From UBA6168 sp965222975 (lineage in GTDB: Bacteria; Bacteroidota; Bacteroidia; Chitinophagales; Saprospiraceae): a DNA stretch of 64,000 nucleotides. The number at the start of each line of letters is the position of its first letter. Within the stretch, counting starts at the first letter, position 1. Position numbers and translations under genes: made by a program. The DNA is taken from assembly GCA_965222975.1 (NCBI GenBank), contig CBDCVJ010000054.1:306391-370390 (forward strand), given 5' to 3'. Shown one piece after another: positions 52,584 through 60,819 of this stretch. The notes below the pieces were generated by a model that was not told the DNA's origin, did no database searches, and saw only the letters and a list, made by a program, of their open reading frames with translations.

Positions 52584-55500
52584 CCAATTTGAAAATTGTT
52601 TAATTTTTTTGACAAGTTAAAAAAAACATCTATCCGCTCAATTTCTCCTTTTCTTTCAAAAATAGATTCACTATCGGTTAGATTTAAAAACATATTTTCT
52701 GAGGTGATTTTCACTGCCTCTTTTTTAGTTACAACTACTTCACTTTTTTCTGTTCTGTGATAAATTATCGGCACTTGGCAATAAGTAAAGGCCAATGAAT
52801 TTGCGGGAACTGAAATCTTGACGCCTTCTCCTTTCAAATTAAAATAATTAAACACTTTAGGTGTTTTTAAAAATTCATCTTCCTTTAAAAGGGTCGGTCG
52901 AAAAACAATATTCCCTCTTTCAACAAAAACACCTAATTCTGCGAACCTTGCCAAAATATCTTCTTTTACTTGCCCAGTCATGCCTGGTTGTTGGGCACCT
53001 GCATGATTTGGTGTATGTGAATAAGGATCAGTTGGGAAAGCACCATATTCCTCAGGCGTTTTATTAAATCCAATGCCGTCACGAATATCGTAATAACATG
53101 CCGCCAGTTGATTAATTATCTTTTCATCGGCATTATTTTTTCCAGCATTTAAACAAGTCTCTTCGGCAGCCAATAATAATTTAGACACCATATGCCAATA
53201 AATAGAACCCAACCCTTCGTATCCAAAAAATGTCCCTGACCGACCGGTAAAAGATTGGTGATCAAACATTTTTTCAAAAATATTTAAAATGCCATTTTCT
53301 TCTTTTTTAATTAGGGCTGCATATCCCTTTATATTCAGGTCATTTAAAACATCTCTTATATCATTGGCATTTCTTATCAAACCATTAAAATGATATTTTC
53401 CGAAAACATCTTTTTCGACCAATTGCTCATTGCCATCAGATATTAACCTGACAAATAATTCCGATTTATTTGCAAATTCATCGGGGATATTATTTTTTTC
53501 CAAAAACCTGGGCAAACTGCGATCAGGATACAAGATGTAACTGTTCTGATCTTTTCTATACATCGTGCTTTGCCTTAAAGCATTTAAAACATTTAATGAC
53601 TCTTCGGCAGACAAATAGCCCGAACTTAATACTGCTACTTGCCCTTCCAGCATTTCATATAAATAGCGAATGGAAATTTCTTCCGTATTTTTTATCGACA
53701 TTAAATTATAGGCATGATATAGCCCATCGGGTCTGCGGTTTGCTTTTATGGAATGGTGAATATATTTTAAAGACAGTTCAAAGAAATTTAATAAATCACT
53801 TCTATTTATTTCTGCCGTTTTTTCTGAAAAACCATCTTTGTAAATACGGAAGCGATAAGTACTCCCTGCATTGCCTAAAAGGTCGAGTATTTTTTTTCTG
53901 TCTTTGTCGGAAATATTTTTGGATAGTAAATGCTGGTATTTTTGAAAGGTGGAAAAAACAGACTCGAATAAATCAACTACTTCCTCAGAAACTTGAAATA
54001 ACTCTATTTTAGAATTAGCAAACAAATCCTTGCAAAACGACTGGAAGCGACACATATAATAAAGGGTCACCATCGAAACACCATTGCCGACGAGGGCGTT
54101 GTTGGCATCGTTCCATTCTGGTCGCTGGGTATTCAGCCAAATGCCACCTTCTGGAATAAAATTGGAAAATTTGGCCAAAACAGAAACAAGTAACTTTTCG
54201 GTCAAATTGACGATGCGGACAGAACCGTTTCTGTTAAATAGCAATTTTCCATCAGCGCCTATTTCTGCAACCCGTTTCCCTATTTCTTTTTCCAGTTCAT
54301 TGTCAAAAACAACCGTATCGAACGGGTCGTCTAATTGTTCCTGATAGGTTTTAATGCGATAGGGCACATTGGCATAAGCAAAAATGGGCTGCGACAACAT
54401 TTCCTCCAATCGGTCAGGGCAGTGGCAATGTGACACCTCCATCAATTTTTGCAAATAAATAATCTGATGGTCTCCCCAATAACCGATGTACGACCAAGGG
54501 TCATCCGGCTCTACCACTTCCCAGTCAATTCCATCACGGGTAATGCGGTAAGGGTTGTAACCATCTGGTGTAGAAGCATTTACAAATTTAGCAATCATGC
54601 TTTCGATAAAACCGGGATAGCTATACGCCAATGCTTCCCAATTTTGAAAAATGTCCCGCCAATTGCCTGCATAATATAAATTATCGGAGCCATCTTCGCT
54701 TTTCACATCAATGGTAAATTTATTCCAAGGACGGCTGGGGTCGCCGTGCCGGCGGCTAAAAATGAGTGGTAGATATTCGTAAGACAAACGGAGCAGATTT
54801 GGGTTGCCACTTTTCTCCGCTTGTTTCAATAGTTGCAGGTAATTGAACGAATCAGGGAGGTTTTCAAAAAAGCCGCTTTCATTTGCTGCTACAGTTTTAT
54901 TGGAATGATGGACAAATTTATCAAAATCAGTCTTTTGCACTTGATAATTATTGACAAAGACGCCACCACGCATGATATTGAACAGCACATTGGAATAATG
55001 GCGGGCAGTCATGTCCCGATCGGCAGACAATTGCAGGCCATCGGCACAACCAACCAATCGGGTCAATTTTTTGGTGCCTGCGACAATATCTTGTTCCAGT
55101 TTTTCTGCCAACCCCTCTTTGTTCCGCAACTTGGCTAAAAGTGAAGCCACGTCCGAAGCACTCTGTTTCACCTCCGCCACCATGTACCAAACTTCTTCGG
55201 TGTCCGATGCAAGGTTGATTTTTTTATTTAAAAAATAAGCGCCTCGTTCCGCCCTAATATCTATTTCTTCCTGTGGTGAAATGCCCCTGCGGAAATCATG
55301 CAATTGTTTGGAGCTAACTAACCGCTTTGCCCCTTCCAAGCCATACGACCAAACTGTGTTACAGGTCAGCGCTTCACTCGGCTCTGCCTTATCAACGATT
55401 ATGGAACTCAACAGGTAGAGGCCCAGTCCAGTTTCAGCCTCCAGTTCGTTTTTCTTGTATGCATCCACTAATGTGCTAAAGTTTGCCTGCATTGTTTGCG

Positions 55501-56089
55501 GCACACCGTAAGGCAATAGATTTTGAATGCCGTCCAACAGATCAACCTCAATTCCCCTATCGGAAATGTTTTTAATCCATGCCTTCCGCACGATGCCATA
55601 TTTATCACTATTAAACCAACCATATTTAAACTGAAGTCCAATGCTGTCATTCACCTCTTCGAAAATCAGTTTATTCCCAGCCACATTTTTATATATATTC
55701 CTACTTATGGCATAGATGCCCTCGTAACGATCAGAAAATGGCTCCCATAAATATTCCACGCCTCCATTTGATGCTCGAACAACCGTCTTGCTGCCAGTAG
55801 TATCATGAGCATCGTGGATTTTATCATCTGTATAATATGGAAACAATGCCGTTTCTGGGTTTCTTCTCCCCGCTGTCAATCCACCTTTGCTGGAAATAAA
55901 AAGCCAATGATCGGAACTACTGACGATGCTCATAAAAAATGGAGGCATCTGGTCGTAATTGCTGATTTTGTAAAAATCTTCTTCACCGATTTTTACATAT
56001 TCGCCTTTCACAGGGGCATCGCTGAACTGACCGGCCGCTGCTCCGATCTGCATTGTTTTAGATTGTATGTTGGGCGTTGTTTTTGTCAT
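52580..56089 (-). CDS. Large inverting glycoside phosphorylase-like enzyme (GH94/GH149/GH161 group)
   Basis: The 1169-residue protein has no signal peptide. It begins with phosphorylase-like beta-sandwich features (DHWLFISSKGGLTAGRRNPE, FSDRYEGIYAISRNIY) and continues into an alpha-barrel with WRDIFQNWEAL, DDPWSYIGYWGDHQIIYLQKL and EWNDANNALVGNG. The last, at residues 658-661, matches the DWND-type site that carries the catalytic acid in GH94-like phosphorylases, with Glu first instead of Asp. The size is larger than usual GH94 and closer to the beta-1,3-glucan phosphorylases of GH149 and GH161. With a GH16 laminarinase in the locus, cytoplasmic phosphorolysis of beta-1,3-gluco-oligosaccharides to glucose 1-phosphate is the best inference. 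The exact family is undecided. Confidence 0.75.
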   Translation of the reverse strand: MTKTTPNIQSKTMQIGAAAGQFSDAPVKGEYVKIGEEDFYKISNYDQMPPFFMSIVSSSDHWLFISSKGGLTAGRRNPETALFPYYTDDKIHDAHDTTGSKTVVRASNGGVEYLWEPFSDRYEGIYAISRNIYKNVAGNKLIFEEVNDSIGLQFKYGWFNSDKYGIVRKAWIKNISDRGIEVDLLDGIQNLLPYGVPQTMQANFSTLVDAYKKNELEAETGLGLYLLSSIIVDKAEPSEALTCNTVWSYGLEGAKRLVSSKQLHDFRRGISPQEEIDIRAERGAYFLNKKINLASDTEEVWYMVAEVKQSASDVASLLAKLRNKEGLAEKLEQDIVAGTKKLTRLVGCADGLQLSADRDMTARHYSNVLFNIMRGGVFVNNYQVQKTDFDKFVHHSNKTVAANESGFFENLPDSFNYLQLLKQAEKSGNPNLLRLSYEYLPLIFSRRHGDPSRPWNKFTIDVKSEDGSDNLYYAGNWRDIFQNWEALAYSYPGFIESMIAKFVNASTPDGYNPYRITRDGIDWEVVEPDDPWSYIGYWGDHQIIYLQKLMEVSHCHCPDRLEEMLSQPIFAYANVPYRIKTYQEQLDDPFDTVVFDNELEKEIGKRVAEIGADGKLLFNRNGSVRIVNLTEKLLVSVLAKFSNFIPEGGIWLNTQRPEWNDANNALVGNGVSMVTLYYMCRFQSFCKDLFANSKIELFQVSEEVVDLFESVFSTFQKYQHLLSKNISDKDRKKILDLLGNAGSTYRFRIYKDGFSEKTAEINRSDLLNFFELSLKYIHHSIKANRRPDGLYHAYNLMSIKNTEEISIRYLYEMLEGQVAVLSSGYLSAEESLNVLNALRQSTMYRKDQNSYILYPDRSLPRFLEKNNIPDEFANKSELFVRLISDGNEQLVEKDVFGKYHFNGLIRNANDIRDVLNDLNIKGYAALIKKEENGILNIFEKMFDHQSFTGRSGTFFGYEGLGSIYWHMVSKLLLAAEETCLNAGKNNADEKIINQLAACYYDIRDGIGFNKTPEEYGAFPTDPYSHTPNHAGAQQPGMTGQVKEDILARFAELGVFVERGNIVFRPTLLKEDEFLKTPKVFNYFNLKGEGVKISVPANSLAFTYCQVPIIYHRTEKSEVVVTKKEAVKITSENMFLNLTDSESIFERKGEIERIDVFFNLSKKLNNFQIG

Positions 56090-56141
56090 TGATTATTGTC
56101 TGTTTTTTGTTATTGCTTTGCTCCGTCCGTTGGTTTTTGCA

Positions 56142-57533
56142 CTATTTCACTGTTGTTGCAATTGTTAAGGGCTTGTAGCTGCGTCTATCGCCCCCACCCT
56201 TCGTCAATTCTTTGTTCTTCACAAAAAACGGAACGTTCACATGCGCCCCATGTCCTTGCCCGTCCAATGCATACAGGAACAAGCGGTACGCTCCTTCTTT
56301 GGCAGGTGCTGTCATCAATACCTCTGCACCTTTGCCTTCTATCAAATCAGGGATACTTTGGGGAACAGGTTCACGGTCGCTACCATCACCGAGGTCGGTG
56401 CTTTCGGGTTTCACATCCCAGATGTAAGTAATCTTGTCACCGTCTGGATCGGTAATAGATGCCTTTACCTGATAAGATTTGCTTGGCTCTAAATACACAT
56501 CCTCATACGCCGTCTTACCGTCCAATTTGACGTCTTCGAAGCGGGGAGTGCGATTGGAGGGCCATTCGCCTTTCCAAATGTAGTGCATCACATCCACGGA
56601 TTCGGTTTCCTCGCCTGTCGGCAAGAACATGCCATACCATGTAGGAGTACGCACCTGTTTCTGCCCCCAGAGGAAAACATAAGATCCTACACATTGGTCT
56701 TTGTATGGCTCAATGGCCATTCGGAAACGTTCTAAATACAAATCGGCCTTAATGCTGCTGTTGATTTCAATGGGCTTGTCCCAAGCAGTTCGTCCAATTT
56801 CCCAATGACCCGTTGCCCCCCACTTGGTTACCATATAAGCACCGTCCCAGCCCGTCTCTTCAATATATTTGGGCAGGTTGACGACATCGGCATAAAACTG
56901 TACGCTTAACAGATCAATGTCAGATGCTCTCTCTTTGATTTGATCAACCAGTTCTTTATGAAGGCCAGCCGTAGTGGTAGTGGTCAAATGATGGGGATCA
57001 ACTTCATGGATATATTTGGAAATCTGATTGACTGCGTCCCAGACTTTTGGATTGGTTGCATGATGGTTCAATTCGTTGCCGATGGCCCAAATAATAAGGG
57101 CAGGATGACCTTTGTACATCATTACTTCCTTTTTGATACGCTCGAACTGGTCGGCCACTGCTGCCTCATCATCATAATCAAAGCCGTGCCTTTCTTTCTC
57201 TACATTGATGCCCATGGTTACATACAGGCCATTTTTATGTGCTTCGTCGAGCACTTCCTTACCAGTTTTTCGACCATTGTCTGTACGCCAGGTGCAGAAG
57301 GAATTGCCACCATGTTCAGCCAGCTTTTCAATATTCCCAAATTCCAACCCCGCTCCGTTGATCCAAAATGGCTCGCCATTGAGGTACAATTGGTATTTGC
57401 CGTTTTCATTTTTTAGCTCCATCTTGGTTGGTTGAGGTTCTTTGGTAACGACAGCCCCATTATTTGGTTTACACTGATAAACAAATACAGCCAGAAGTAG
57501 AAAATAGAATAAATTTCGCATGTTTATTTTCAT
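56142..57533 (-). CDS. Clan GH-A (GH2-like TIM barrel) lipoprotein with Ig-like C-terminal domain
   Basis: The chosen ATG gives MKINMRNLFYFLLLAVFVYQC with the lipidated Cys at position 21; a TTG start further upstream would read through a transporter relic. The barrel has LYLNGEPFWINGAGLEF, HGGNSFCTWRTDNG and IIWAIGNELNHH, where E154 is the expected acid/base. The nucleophile strand reads AYMVTKWGATGHWE, so the usual Glu of TEWG or TEYG is Lys at 237. The C-terminus (ITDPDGDKITYIWDV) is an Ig-like domain. The layout is compatible with GH2-related or GH158-type beta-1,3-glucanases, but the substitution makes catalysis doubtful. It probably faces the outside of the cell and works with the GH16 and GH5 proteins. 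Confidence 0.78.
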   Translation of the reverse strand: MKINMRNLFYFLLLAVFVYQCKPNNGAVVTKEPQPTKMELKNENGKYQLYLNGEPFWINGAGLEFGNIEKLAEHGGNSFCTWRTDNGRKTGKEVLDEAHKNGLYVTMGINVEKERHGFDYDDEAAVADQFERIKKEVMMYKGHPALIIWAIGNELNHHATNPKVWDAVNQISKYIHEVDPHHLTTTTTAGLHKELVDQIKERASDIDLLSVQFYADVVNLPKYIEETGWDGAYMVTKWGATGHWEIGRTAWDKPIEINSSIKADLYLERFRMAIEPYKDQCVGSYVFLWGQKQVRTPTWYGMFLPTGEETESVDVMHYIWKGEWPSNRTPRFEDVKLDGKTAYEDVYLEPSKSYQVKASITDPDGDKITYIWDVKPESTDLGDGSDREPVPQSIPDLIEGKGAEVLMTAPAKEGAYRLFLYALDGQGHGAHVNVPFFVKNKELTKGGGDRRSYKPLTIATTVK

Positions 57534-57590
57534 TCTAAATGGTTGAAATTCAGTCGGCTTATGCATAGAGCTAAGTGTTTTTGGAAAACA

Positions 57591-57683
57591 CCATGATTTG
57601 GCCGAATTGATAAGGCCAACGAATGAAATAGCCAAGCCACGCACCTTGTTGGGAAATAGTTCAGAAAACAACCCTACCGAATA
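57591..57683 (-). pseudogene. Relic of an MFS sugar transporter
   Basis: In the frame directly upstream of the GH-A lipoprotein there is SVGLFSELFPNKVRG followed by LAISFVGLINSAKSW. This matches the SEIFPnrvRG loop and next helix of sugar-porter MFS transporters. It is bounded by a stop upstream, and the similarity ends downstream. Only about 30 residues remain of a protein of about 450, so it looks like the remnant of a deleted gene. The short length leaves some doubt. Confidence 0.55.
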
Positions 57684-57755
57684 GATACATTGTTTGCCTG
57701 AAATCGTTTGTTAGAAAAAGCTGGGCTTGTAAAATTTCAAACCGTTCTTCCCTCA

Positions 57756-57779
57756 GCCCTCCCGACGAATCGGAAGGGC
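57756..57779 (-). terminator. Hairpin after the GH5 gene
   Basis: GCCCTCCCGA and TCGGAAGGGC pair with one mismatch around a CGAA loop, about 40 bases beyond the GH5 stop on the minus strand. There is no long T tract, so termination may be partial. Confidence 0.5.
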
Positions 57780-57816
57780 ATTGAAGGGAATATATGTAGT
57801 GTTTATTTGTTGGGCA

Positions 57817-60438
57817 TCAATAATTACTAATCTTCACTAATTTTTTAGAAACCGAATTTCCGTTTTCCATCCTTAAATTTAAATAATAATGTCCAGCGGA
57901 AAAATGGGTTAAATCTAATTTTTCATTTAAGGCCAAAACATCATTTATTTTTTTCGAAAAAACTATTTGGCCTAAATTATTGAAAACATTTAATTCAATA
58001 TTTTGGCGATTTAATAATTCAGCCTGCACTAAAAATTGGTCGTCACTTGGGTTTGGAAAAACATTTAAATTGGAGATTAATTGTTCCTCGTTTGCCGGTG
58101 TTAAAAAAGTAAACTCTAACCAGTTTAAATTAAATTGAGGCTGTGTTATTAGCACCCGGATATGATGCACACCAGCCATCAAGTTCGCCGTTTTATTATT
58201 GGATTGCCAAGTTTGCCAACCGCCCGTTGTAGAAAAAGTCAAGGTATGGAGAAGGGTGGCTGTGCCGTCTTCTTCAATTATTTGCAATTGGACTTGGCCA
58301 GAGCCACCATCTGAGGCGTTGCGGTATCTCACATTATAAATGCCCCCTTGTGGAACACTTATAAAATAGTCCATATAATCTCCCACATCCAGAAATCCAA
58401 CATTTTGGCCACCACCTACATCAGTTGTATTTTCAAGCATAACCCCTTGTTGAAAAAAATAGTCCTCTGCCTCTACCCTCCCCGGTATTGGATGGATATT
58501 GGGGATCGTATTTTCAACATCTTTCAATGTAAAAACATTTAAAGGTGTATCATCTATTGCATTAATCTGATCTCCGGAATAAGAAATTTTAATTATTTCA
58601 TCGTACAAAAATTCGTGATCAACATTTAAATAAATAATTCTTTTAATGCTATTGTCTAATTCTATATTTTCAATTAAAATACTATTTCCATTTACTGTTA
58701 TTTCAAAATCATTTAAAAAATTACTTATTGGACCAATTAATGGTTTATTTAAAATTAATTGCACCGTACTTTTATCAAGAGTATGAGCTGACAAAAATCC
58801 GGTTGACAAAGAATTAATAGGCGCTACTTCTACGAATTCAAGACTGCTTAAATTAAATCCGTCAGCATCTACATGAAAAACCAATTTTTTATCCTCTGTA
58901 GTCAAAATCACATTAGGTACAATAATCGTCTCCCATGATTCCCATCCACCTGTATTCGGCGTTTCAACTATTTCGGAAATAGCTGCATCACCTGCATTTA
59001 TATGAAATTTTCCATCAGCTGAATTGGATGCTATCCTTGCTTTAATTTCGTACACCGCATCATTAGTAACTTCCATACTATATTGCATCCATTCGCCCTG
59101 ACTCATCCAACCAACATTGTAGCCATTTGAATTAACAGCATCGTTTATAGGTTGTATATCAACTCCGTCATTTCTATATGCCCATCCTGAATTCCAGGCT
59201 GTAAAATTCCCATTCGTAACATGGTAGTTTGCCACATCCAAATCGTTATAGGCAGCCCCAAGAATGCCCATGTCAAAATCGGAGGCGTAGATGATTCCAG
59301 GTATTGAATGTTCCTGAAAAGGAATTGTCTCATCAGATTGAACTTGCCGGAACATTGCATCAATTACATCTTTTTGAAAGGTGCAATTTTCTATTTTTAT
59401 TTGCTCCGCTAAATCCATTAATGCGTCAAAGGCAAATTGCTCGTTGGGGGCAGTTCCACCACTATTCCAATAATCCAAAAGGGCTTGATATTCAGGTGTT
59501 TTAGTAATGGAAAGCGGGCCCGAAATGGACTCAACTTTTTTCATGGGCCACCAAGCCCAGCCAATGTTATGGTCTTCCATCAATTTAATGGCATCCCGAA
59601 ACCAAGTGTTGGAATTTTCGCCACTTTCCCCAAACCACAACGGCACATTATAATTGTCCCTAATGGTCAGCACCCATTGGATATCTTTCGTTTCATTTTC
59701 CGACCAATATTTATGCGGGGCGTAAACCATGTTGTCATCCCAAGGAGGGGTCAAACCCGTAAAATCATTGGCGAACCAATTGCCTTCGATGAAAAGAATA
59801 TGCTTTGTATCGACAGAACGGATGGCCTCCGTAATGTCACCGTACAAATTGCGAAGTGCCGTTCCATTGGGTAAATTCCAGTTCACTTCGTTCAATAGAT
59901 CGTACCCACCTATCCAAGGTTCGTCTTTATAGCGCTCAGCCAACCGTCTCCAAAGTTCTACTGTTTTATCCTTATTCAGCTGACTTTCCCAGAGAGATGG
60001 TTTGGTCGGATCATAATCGGAAATATCCGCATTGGCCCCTTGCCCTCCAGGTGCGCCGTGGAGGTCTAAAATCAAATACATTTCATTCTGCTTGCACCAA
60101 CTCAAAAGGCTATCGGTCATTTCAAAGCCTTTGTCTATCCACGTGATTTGTCCAAGCACAGGTTCTTCCTCTATGGGCGGCGTGTATAATTTATAGTGCA
60201 TGGGCAAGCGAACAGAATTGAACCCCCATGCTTTTAGCGAATCAATGTCAATTTTTCGCACATGGTTTTCCAACCACTTGTCATAAAATAAATCAGTATT
60301 CGCCTCTCCGATTAATTGCTCTATTTTATTCCTGATTTGGTACTGCGGCCCAGCAAATCCTTCTGTTTGCAACATATAACCTTCCTGCAACATCCAACCA
60401 CCTAAACCCATTCCCCGCAGAATGAACATTTTCACCAT
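57817..60438 (-). CDS. GH5-type glycanase with two CBM6-like modules and T9SS type A domain
   Basis: The intact frame starts almost inside the enzyme (MVKMFILRGMGLGGWML). The GH5 barrel (about residues 5-335) has FNSVRLPMHYKL, YLILDLHGAPGGQ, YDLLNEVNW (acid/base E184) and LWFGESGENSN (nucleophile E271). Two CBM6-like modules follow: YNVGWMSQGEWMQYSMEV, about 430-530, and GRVEAEDYFFQQGVML...VGFLDVGDYMDYF, about 675-795. The C-terminus (LNVFPNPSDDQFLVQAEL to KLVKISNY) is a T9SS sorting domain. No signal peptide is in this frame, which is odd for a T9SS substrate; the missing start is found just upstream in other frames. The substrate is probably a beta-glucan, inferred from context. Confidence 0.85.
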   Translation of the reverse strand: MVKMFILRGMGLGGWMLQEGYMLQTEGFAGPQYQIRNKIEQLIGEANTDLFYDKWLENHVRKIDIDSLKAWGFNSVRLPMHYKLYTPPIEEEPVLGQITWIDKGFEMTDSLLSWCKQNEMYLILDLHGAPGGQGANADISDYDPTKPSLWESQLNKDKTVELWRRLAERYKDEPWIGGYDLLNEVNWNLPNGTALRNLYGDITEAIRSVDTKHILFIEGNWFANDFTGLTPPWDDNMVYAPHKYWSENETKDIQWVLTIRDNYNVPLWFGESGENSNTWFRDAIKLMEDHNIGWAWWPMKKVESISGPLSITKTPEYQALLDYWNSGGTAPNEQFAFDALMDLAEQIKIENCTFQKDVIDAMFRQVQSDETIPFQEHSIPGIIYASDFDMGILGAAYNDLDVANYHVTNGNFTAWNSGWAYRNDGVDIQPINDAVNSNGYNVGWMSQGEWMQYSMEVTNDAVYEIKARIASNSADGKFHINAGDAAISEIVETPNTGGWESWETIIVPNVILTTEDKKLVFHVDADGFNLSSLEFVEVAPINSLSTGFLSAHTLDKSTVQLILNKPLIGPISNFLNDFEITVNGNSILIENIELDNSIKRIIYLNVDHEFLYDEIIKISYSGDQINAIDDTPLNVFTLKDVENTIPNIHPIPGRVEAEDYFFQQGVMLENTTDVGGGQNVGFLDVGDYMDYFISVPQGGIYNVRYRNASDGGSGQVQLQIIEEDGTATLLHTLTFSTTGGWQTWQSNNKTANLMAGVHHIRVLITQPQFNLNWLEFTFLTPANEEQLISNLNVFPNPSDDQFLVQAELLNRQNIELNVFNNLGQIVFSKKINDVLALNEKLDLTHFSAGHYYLNLRMENGNSVSKKLVKISNY

Positions 60439-60553
60439 TTCTCATTGACAATATTTTTTCCATCGGTTTTTAAAAAACCCTGCGCTTTTGACGCTAAATG
60501 AAATGGAATAGTCAAAAGAGAAAAGGTAATATATATAAGGACTTAAATTTCAT
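60439..60553 (-). pseudogene. Frame-shifted signal peptide and N-terminus of the GH5 gene
   Basis: From an ATG at 60553 the frame reads MKFKSLYILPFLF and stops. A second frame continues LTIPFHLASKAQGFLKTDGK and then NIVNEKW, a signal-peptide end followed by the usual GH5 beginning, and stops. The third frame then runs FILRGMGLGGW and onwards. Adding one T to the TTTT run (60514-60517 on the plus strand is AAAA) and one A to the AAA run (60438-60440, plus strand TTT) restores a single protein. Both sites are homopolymers, so sequencing error and real inactivation are both possible. Confidence 0.75.
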
Positions 60554-60689
60554 GTTGCCAGTTATTCGATTTTGAACAATACTACCTCAATGCAAATCAG
60601 TCGCAGTATCTGCATATATTGTTTAATAAATTGGTTAATTAAAGTTCTGATGAAATAGTATTACACTATATTTAATTAAAATCAGTTTT

Positions 60690-60819
60690 GTAACTGTTTA
60701 GCATGGAGAGAGGAAGAAGAAAAAATGAAATTTTTTCTTCTTCCTCTCTCCTGAGGGGTAGTTGTTTTTTGAGAAAAATTTTCAATTTTTCTCAAAAAAC
60801 AACTCTGCTGAATAATTAC
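60690..60819. repeat. Hairpin element, MITE-like, copy 2
   Basis: The ends are GTAACTGTTTAGCA and TGCTGAATAATTAC, inverted copies of each other with three differences and near-identical to the end of the element at 32.8 kb. Inside are two perfect hairpins: GGAGAGAGGAAGAAGAAAA with its complement, and GTTGTTTTTTGAGAAAAAT with its complement. The element abuts exactly the stop codon of the next minus-strand gene and may act as its terminator. Confidence 0.7.

Noticed and set aside
57534..57671. N-terminal extension of the GH-A lipoprotein to a TTG start
   Set aside because: The extension encodes the transporter relic, while the internal ATG gives a proper lipoprotein signal peptide.
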